This document shows positions 58,656 through 64,000 of a stretch of 64,000 nt of DNA, piece by piece. A model generated the notes under the pieces. The model did no database searches, had not been told where the DNA came from, and was given only the letters and a program-made list of their open reading frames with translations. The first letter of the stretch is position 1. Every line of letters begins with the position of its first letter. The stretch is from the NCBI RefSeq assembly GCF_008831285.2, contig NC_045143.1, forward strand, positions 8,629,503 to 8,693,502, written 5' to 3'. Position numbers and translations under genes: made by a program. Source of the DNA: Nymphaea colorata (Eukaryota; Streptophyta; Magnoliopsida; Nymphaeales; Nymphaeaceae).

Positions 58656-61059
58656 GAAGAAATGTCGTCTAGTTGTCATTTGGCTTTTCCGACTATCTAA
58701 AGTTGTTTTTAGTGAAATGAACAAACTGTACAACTGAGCCCCAGATGAGTATTTGAAATTATAAAACTGAATTAGAAAAAAAAAAAACAAAGATCAAATG
58801 TGTTGAACAGATCTAAAACAAAAAGAATATTGAAACGGAAGAATCTCACAAATTTGTTGTGTGTGCAAAGATTTATCATGTTTTTTTTTTTTTTTTTGTA
58901 TCTCATAGTTTTGAACATTATGAACACGCACATGCATGCACTCAGATCCACCGGCATTTGTATAATATACAAGTCGAATTGGACCCAGTAGAGCCCACTC
59001 GGCCCTTGATGGGAGTACTTGGGCTGGTTATTTGGCACTTAGGCCGGCCTGATAAGAAAACTCACTAGAACAGGCTGGCCCGAGTCAGCTACTAGGGGTT
59101 TGACTTGGCTCGATATATATATATATATATACTGGCAGCCGACTCACATAGAAACTCTTAAAACGTCACTTATGGCTCCTTTGAGTTCAAGTACTCGATT
59201 CGGATCTCTTAGACTCAGACACCTTGGATTTCACATTGGTTCTCTTTAGTCCAATTAATTTGGTATTAGATTGTTTATCAATGTAACTTGCAAAAATATG
59301 AACCTATTTACATCAAAATTTAGTTCAAACTCAAAAAGACAATCATGCTTTTTTTGTTAAAAGCTCCCCCTTGCATGCTGTCTTAGATCAAACTTTGGAC
59401 TTTTTGATCAACTTTTCCTTTTTGGTTTGTAAATCTTGATTTTGTTCATCCCACTCTATCTTTTGGATGAATCAAAGGGTTAGGGGACTCTCTTTCCCTG
59501 CATCACAATAATAGGTTCATGAACAGTGAGTGTAGCTTTTCTAATTTTCCAGTCCCACCTAGTCTACTGATCTCATATGTCAAACCAATCATATGGATCT
59601 ACACGAAGAGATGAGGAAGGACAAGTTGGTATATCTGATCGCAAGGAACTATGAGGAAACAGTTGAACCTACTTGCTTGAGACTTCAAATCATAAAAAAC
59701 ATGACCAAGTTCATTAACTCCAAACACGATCACGCATATGGTGGTTGTTCACATGTATCTTGGCAGAAATTTCTCCTTAGGAATGGAAACACTTACAATC
59801 AGCAAATGAGTTTCACATTGCATATAAATGATATAGTCCATCTTCATGGAAGAAGAATTCTTCTTTATTAAATAAAAAGTAATAGACTTTAGTAGTTGGT
59901 CTGTAAAAGTATAGACATGGAGACCATCTTTAAGAGATACTGAAGGATTTTGTATGGACCCCCATTTTTTGTTCTCTTCTGTTCACTATTTTCCTTTTTA
60001 GCTTTCTTTTCTGCTCCATCTTTTTTGGGACCCAGTTCCAGGTTCTTGTTCAAACTTTCCCGTCACTATTGACCAATGTGCACAAGAATGGAGAAACCCT
60101 CTTTTAGATCTCCTTCCAAAAAATGCTAAGAATAAAGTAATAAAAATATTGTCAAACAAGAAAAGGAGCACATAAATTAGCTACTGATGGAGGCCAATAC
60201 CACTTTCTGTCATTTTGGAAAAATCGACACCAAGCCCAAGAAATGGCGGATTTGCATTTGGACGTTAGATGACACCCTTCTCTAACCCAGTTTTGTAAAA
60301 CTCGAATTAGTGAAAACCAAGTTTTTTATCCTACTTTCAGAGTGGATTACAACTCTTCTACATAATCTTAGATATAAGACTAAACTTTTAGGATATTATA
60401 ATGCTCATAGATTCGTTCTTTGGCTGCTACCAACAAAACAATGTAGCCAGATAAAAATTTATATGTGAATAAAAAAATTTTTAGTTTAATATATATAAAA
60501 AATTTGAAAATGTCTATTTCAACAGTTAAAATTTTGAAACTACAGTTTGGCCCCTACGACAAAAAATTCCTAGCTCTGGCCCTGACTCTTTGAGGACTGA
60601 GTGCAACTGAATTGTCCAATCTTGAACCATAGCCTTACTTCGCTTCATCGATCCAGCTTTCAATTGAGAGTAAAACACATCACAGTAGTCCTTCCGTACG
60701 TCGTATAGCAGGGACTACAAATCTCGACTTAAAACATGACAGCATTTCACCGGCACCAAACTTTCCAATTCACCACAAAAATATGATTATCTAACATTGA
60801 CTAAGCTAGCTGATTCGAAACAATGAAGCTAAGTCACAGGGGTACTTCAATAAGATTCATGTACTGGTGCCACCATGCCGATACCCAAAGTGGGTCCTTA
60901 GACACACTTTGTAGATGGAAACTGACCCAAACTGCATAAATTTTATGTGATTCAATTTTTTCAATTTAGTTTTGTTTATGTTTTTAGAGCTATTGTTTGT
61001 TGACATGCAATGTTTTTATTTAAAATCATTAATTGTTGCTTTCATTTTGATTTTAATGT
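58656..61059. other. Intergenic region, no recognised gene
   Basis: Contains a short (TA)n at 59113-59131 and a divergent copy of the 53905 repeat family at 60460-60590 ('tttggcccctacgac'). A plus-strand frame at 59593-59871 is not recognised. Confidence 0.4.
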
Positions 61060-61340
61060 CCAGCTCGAACTCGACTCGTTTAATTCATTTATGTTAATCA
61101 TGTCTCATTCCTTTGAATCGTTTAACTCCTAAACTCGTTTAGTTGTTAGAATTCATTTAACTATTTTGTCATTATAATTTCACATTCATTATATAGTTGA
61201 GAGAGTTGAGTTAAAATGAGTCAAGTTCTTACAACTCTCGAACTCAACTCACTTAATATTTCAAGCACACGTTTGGGAGTTCAAGTTGAGTTTTGAGTTC
61301 GAGTCAAACTCGAGCTGGCTTGACTCATTGTGCAGTCCTA
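61060..61340. mobile_element. Fragment of the hAT MITE family seen at 13635
   Basis: The right end TGTGCAGTCCTA matches the terminal repeat of the intact element. Internal words such as 'actcgactcgtttaa' are shared. The left end is not defined and no 8-bp duplication was found. Confidence 0.6.
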
Positions 61341-61880
61341 CCTGAAATGATGGCCCATAGGTTGCTTAGGCAATTTCCTAGAAAAATAGGTGCACATCTT
61401 GAATTTTTCAAAAATTGCAATACAGTCACACATACATTTAGCATGCCTATTCAAGTACCTACAAATAATTAACTTGTCCAAAAACAGACAAACTTCAGGA
61501 GATCTAAGCCTTCAAAATTGGGAAGGAAAAATGCAAGTGAGGCATTTTTCTTGTTTTTTTTTTGGGTCCCTACAGTTTCATCGTATTTTGGGGCCGGGAA
61601 CAAAATCAGCAACAAGGCTTTGGATTTTTCCTTGTTGATTTGTAGCAATAATATATGAAATCCCAAAGAAAGTGTCGAAGAGAACATTTACTTCCACTTT
61701 ATAGAAAGGAACGGAAGAAAAGATATAGTGGCTCAACCTCACTTGGAAGGTTGCTGTATGGGCCGGGTTCGAATTGATCCATCCCCACTTTCTTTGCCTC
61801 TTTTTTGAAAGAGAAACATCATCTTCCTTCACTTGTCTTTTCTTTGGATACTTTGATGGATTCCCAACCATTTTAAAGCC

Positions 61881-62314
61881 TAGGGATGTCAATGGGTCAG
61901 CTCTACTCTTAACCATACCCACTTTTTTTGGATGTTCACATATTTGAATTGAAATGCAGATGTGAATACAGAAAAATCATATTTGAAACTCAATCCAAAA
62001 TCTGATTTCATAACCCGAACTCGATTCCCATCCAATATTAGAATTCACATCCGAATCGGAATCCAAATTTTAGATCCAATATGGTTGACTTTCAAAGTGT
62101 AAAGGCATTGGGTATAAAATGATTGTTCAAAAGTAAATCCGATATGAATCCAAACTTTTCGGAATAATTGAAATCTGAGCGAATGTCATTTCTTGAATCC
62201 GTATATGAAGCAAATTTTTAATCAGGTGGTTTACATTTTTTTTTTCATATCTGTTTCTTCGGGCGTGATTCTGCCAGATGTCCAATTCAAATCAGATATA
62301 CTGGCATCTCTACA
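61881..62314. mobile_element. MITE-like element, 'TAGGGATGTCAAT' family
   Basis: Left end TAGGGATGTCAATGG and right end ACTGGCATCTCTA are imperfect inverted repeats. The interior is rich in 'aatccgatatgaat'-type words. Target duplication not seen. Confidence 0.5.
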
Positions 62315-63737
62315 TGTCAAATTCAGAAGGCCGAACCATAATGAGCACCAATGAAAGAGAGCCACTCATAATCTATCATTGAGTTTGTTGAGCCCCAATT
62401 ATTGGGCAGAGAGAGAGAGATCATTAGGCAAGGCTTGAAATGGGCCATGGGTGTGACCTAATTGTGCCATTGCAAGGAAGCCAAGCCACACTGACCCATT
62501 GGACTCTAATGGTGTTAGAATTTCTAGCTGAGAGGCACCAGTACTTAAAGCAGCATTAGATGCCACCCTCAAAAAACACCATTTGGTAAAAATTAGGTTT
62601 TGCTTAAAGCTTTTTCTTTTTTAGTGAGTTTACAACCAAGTATACAGGTTGTGGAAAACCCGTTACATGCGGAAGCAGGGGAGCCAGCTTACCAGCTCTA
62701 GGATCGTTTTGATGCGGCCTAGGGTTTGAGGCAGTAGTTGAGCTACCATGGGGCTGGTGTGGGCAACTGCCTACCCCAGTCTTTGTAAACATTTATAAAA
62801 TTTTTATTTATGACTCAAGCCTAGTAATATGGAGTGCCCACACCAGACCTAGGCCAATGCTTTGTAGCTCTACATCATGCAGCCAATCAATTACAATAAT
62901 AAGATAGATCAGTGCTCCTCAGCTAAAACTTTTTGACCCTATCACTGGATTGAGGCGAACTCCTATATACATCTCTTTGTGTCTGACTGTAGGCTGCAGC
63001 AGTATAGGCCCATGCATGCAGTAATGCAGCTGAGAAGCTTGATTTTTCAAGAATGGCACAGCCCACAAAGGACTACATGAAGACGGGACTCGTCCCCCAC
63101 ACCACACTGTAGTGCATTAATAACAAGGAACAACTATCTTCCATTGATGAAGGACAACCAGACACCAAAATTGTACATTGGATAGAATTCCGCATCTTTA
63201 CAGATCAAATTTCATGAATTTTTTGGCAGCATGTAGTAAAAAGTTAGAGAGAGAAGAGAAGAGAAAGGGGGAGAGTAAAAAGATAGGAATTCACTGAAGC
63301 CATGGGCACGGACAGCAGCGGCAGATATTGCTGCTTCAATAATTGATTGGACGTGCGGAGGTGATACAATAGTTCTAATCATGTTTTTCTCTTCTGCTCG
63401 TAAGACTACGGAACCAGTCCTCCTTGCGTTGGGAAAGAACAGAGACAACCCATCTCAGTTTTAATTTTAACGTTTCGTACCCGTTCTATTATGGGGAGAC
63501 TAGTCGTCTCATACCGTCCAAAGAATGTGCGCGTTTGACTGCGTTGCTGATACGTGCCAGTTGCTTAGCAGAATCTTATTTTTCATTTATATGTTCTTGT
63601 TGGCCATAGTCGATAAAAATAAACAAACATTTTGAAAGAAAAACTCATTATTACTTAAGTGATATATCAGACGATATAACAATAATAAATTCTTGAAAAT
63701 TTTTAAGGGATATTAATATGTAAATGAGAAAACATAG
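62315..63737. other. Intergenic region; one unassigned minus-strand frame
   Basis: A minus-strand frame (63212-63448) has a codon-like, Ala/Val/Ile-rich stretch (VQSIIEAAISAAAVRAHG) but no recognised family and no splice context that I could confirm. The rest holds repeat words such as 'gtgggcaactgcctacccc' near 62759. Confidence 0.35.
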
Positions 63738-63762
63738 AGAGAGAGAGAGAGAGAGAGAGAAA
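63738..63762. repeat. (GA)n microsatellite
   Basis: About 12 GA units. Confidence 0.9.
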
Positions 63763-63806
63763 TTGAATGGTGGCTTTGGATGGCAAGCTTTACTCAGCTC
63801 ACTGAT

Positions 63807-63960
63807 GTGTGTACAGTCCAACATATCATGATTGACAAGTTAAGAAAAAAAAATGAAAAAAAGGTGAATTAGATCATATTTTTTTGTGTACAGTCCAACA
63901 TATCATGATTGACAAGTTAAGAAAAAAAATATGAAAAAAAGGTCATATTTTTTTGTGTTC
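63807..63960. repeat. Two-unit tandem duplication, 77-bp period
   Basis: 'gtacagtccaacatatcatg' starts at 63811 and again at 63888, each followed by the same 'attgacaagttaag' and A-rich tail. Confidence 0.9.
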
Positions 63961-64000
63961 TATGATGTATATATATATATATATTTATATATTCGGTTTT

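Overview
This window is nuclear DNA from a flowering plant. The evidence is intron-rich genes with plant-type GT/AG splice sites, three recognisable conserved plant genes plus the 3' end of a fourth, plant-type MITEs and microsatellites, and a large endogenous pararetrovirus (Caulimoviridae-like) locus. The species cannot be named from the sequence. There are no bacterial features such as operons, ribosome binding sites or CRISPR arrays.

Layout from left to right. (1) At 269-503 (+) are the last two coding exons of an STT3-type oligosaccharyltransferase catalytic subunit. (2) At 504-4440 is a gene-poor stretch with a LINE relic, a small hairpin MITE and a microsatellite. (3) At 4854-10230 (-) is a five-exon gene for a DUF810/MUN-domain protein of the PATROL1 (Unc-13-like) family, convergent with STT3. 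(4) At 10.8-15.2 kb are repeats, including a hAT-type MITE (13635-14100) with a perfect 8-bp target duplication. (5) At 15.24-30.54 kb are two degenerate pararetrovirus copies, head to head: copy A on the minus strand (15244-22697) and copy B on the plus strand (about 22960-30536). (6) At 31.4-33.3 kb (+) is an F-box/LRR gene with a 5'-UTR intron. (7) At 37051-44684 (+) is a seven-exon gene for PWP2/UTP1, a WD40 component of the small-subunit processome, with a telo-box promoter and a probable 3'-UTR intron. (8) At 45.6-64.0 kb no gene could be recognised. This part holds MITEs, tandem duplications, microsatellites, a remnant retrotransposon primer-binding site, a cluster of RY motifs and two GC-rich islands, one with a G-box/ABRE.

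The viral locus is the most interesting part. Both copies show the order coat protein with CCHC knuckle, 30K-type movement protein, a first DTG protease-like domain, acidic linker, a second DTG protease, reverse transcriptase, RNase H, and a final ORF that may be a transactivator. There is no integrase. Two protease-like domains per genome, and coat protein before movement protein, are unusual. Copy A carries 0.69-kb direct repeats at its ends, containing a promoter with TGACG motifs spaced exactly 43 bp apart. Copies A and B form inverted arms of about 6 kb, so read-through transcription could give a long hairpin RNA. All viral frames are broken by stops and frameshifts, and some stops are shared by both copies.

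The host genes are unrelated housekeeping or trafficking genes: N-glycosylation, vesicle tethering, ubiquitin ligase substrate recognition and ribosome biogenesis. Exon boundaries were read by eye from conserved protein families and splice consensus. The four gene models keep frame across every junction, which is the main support for them.
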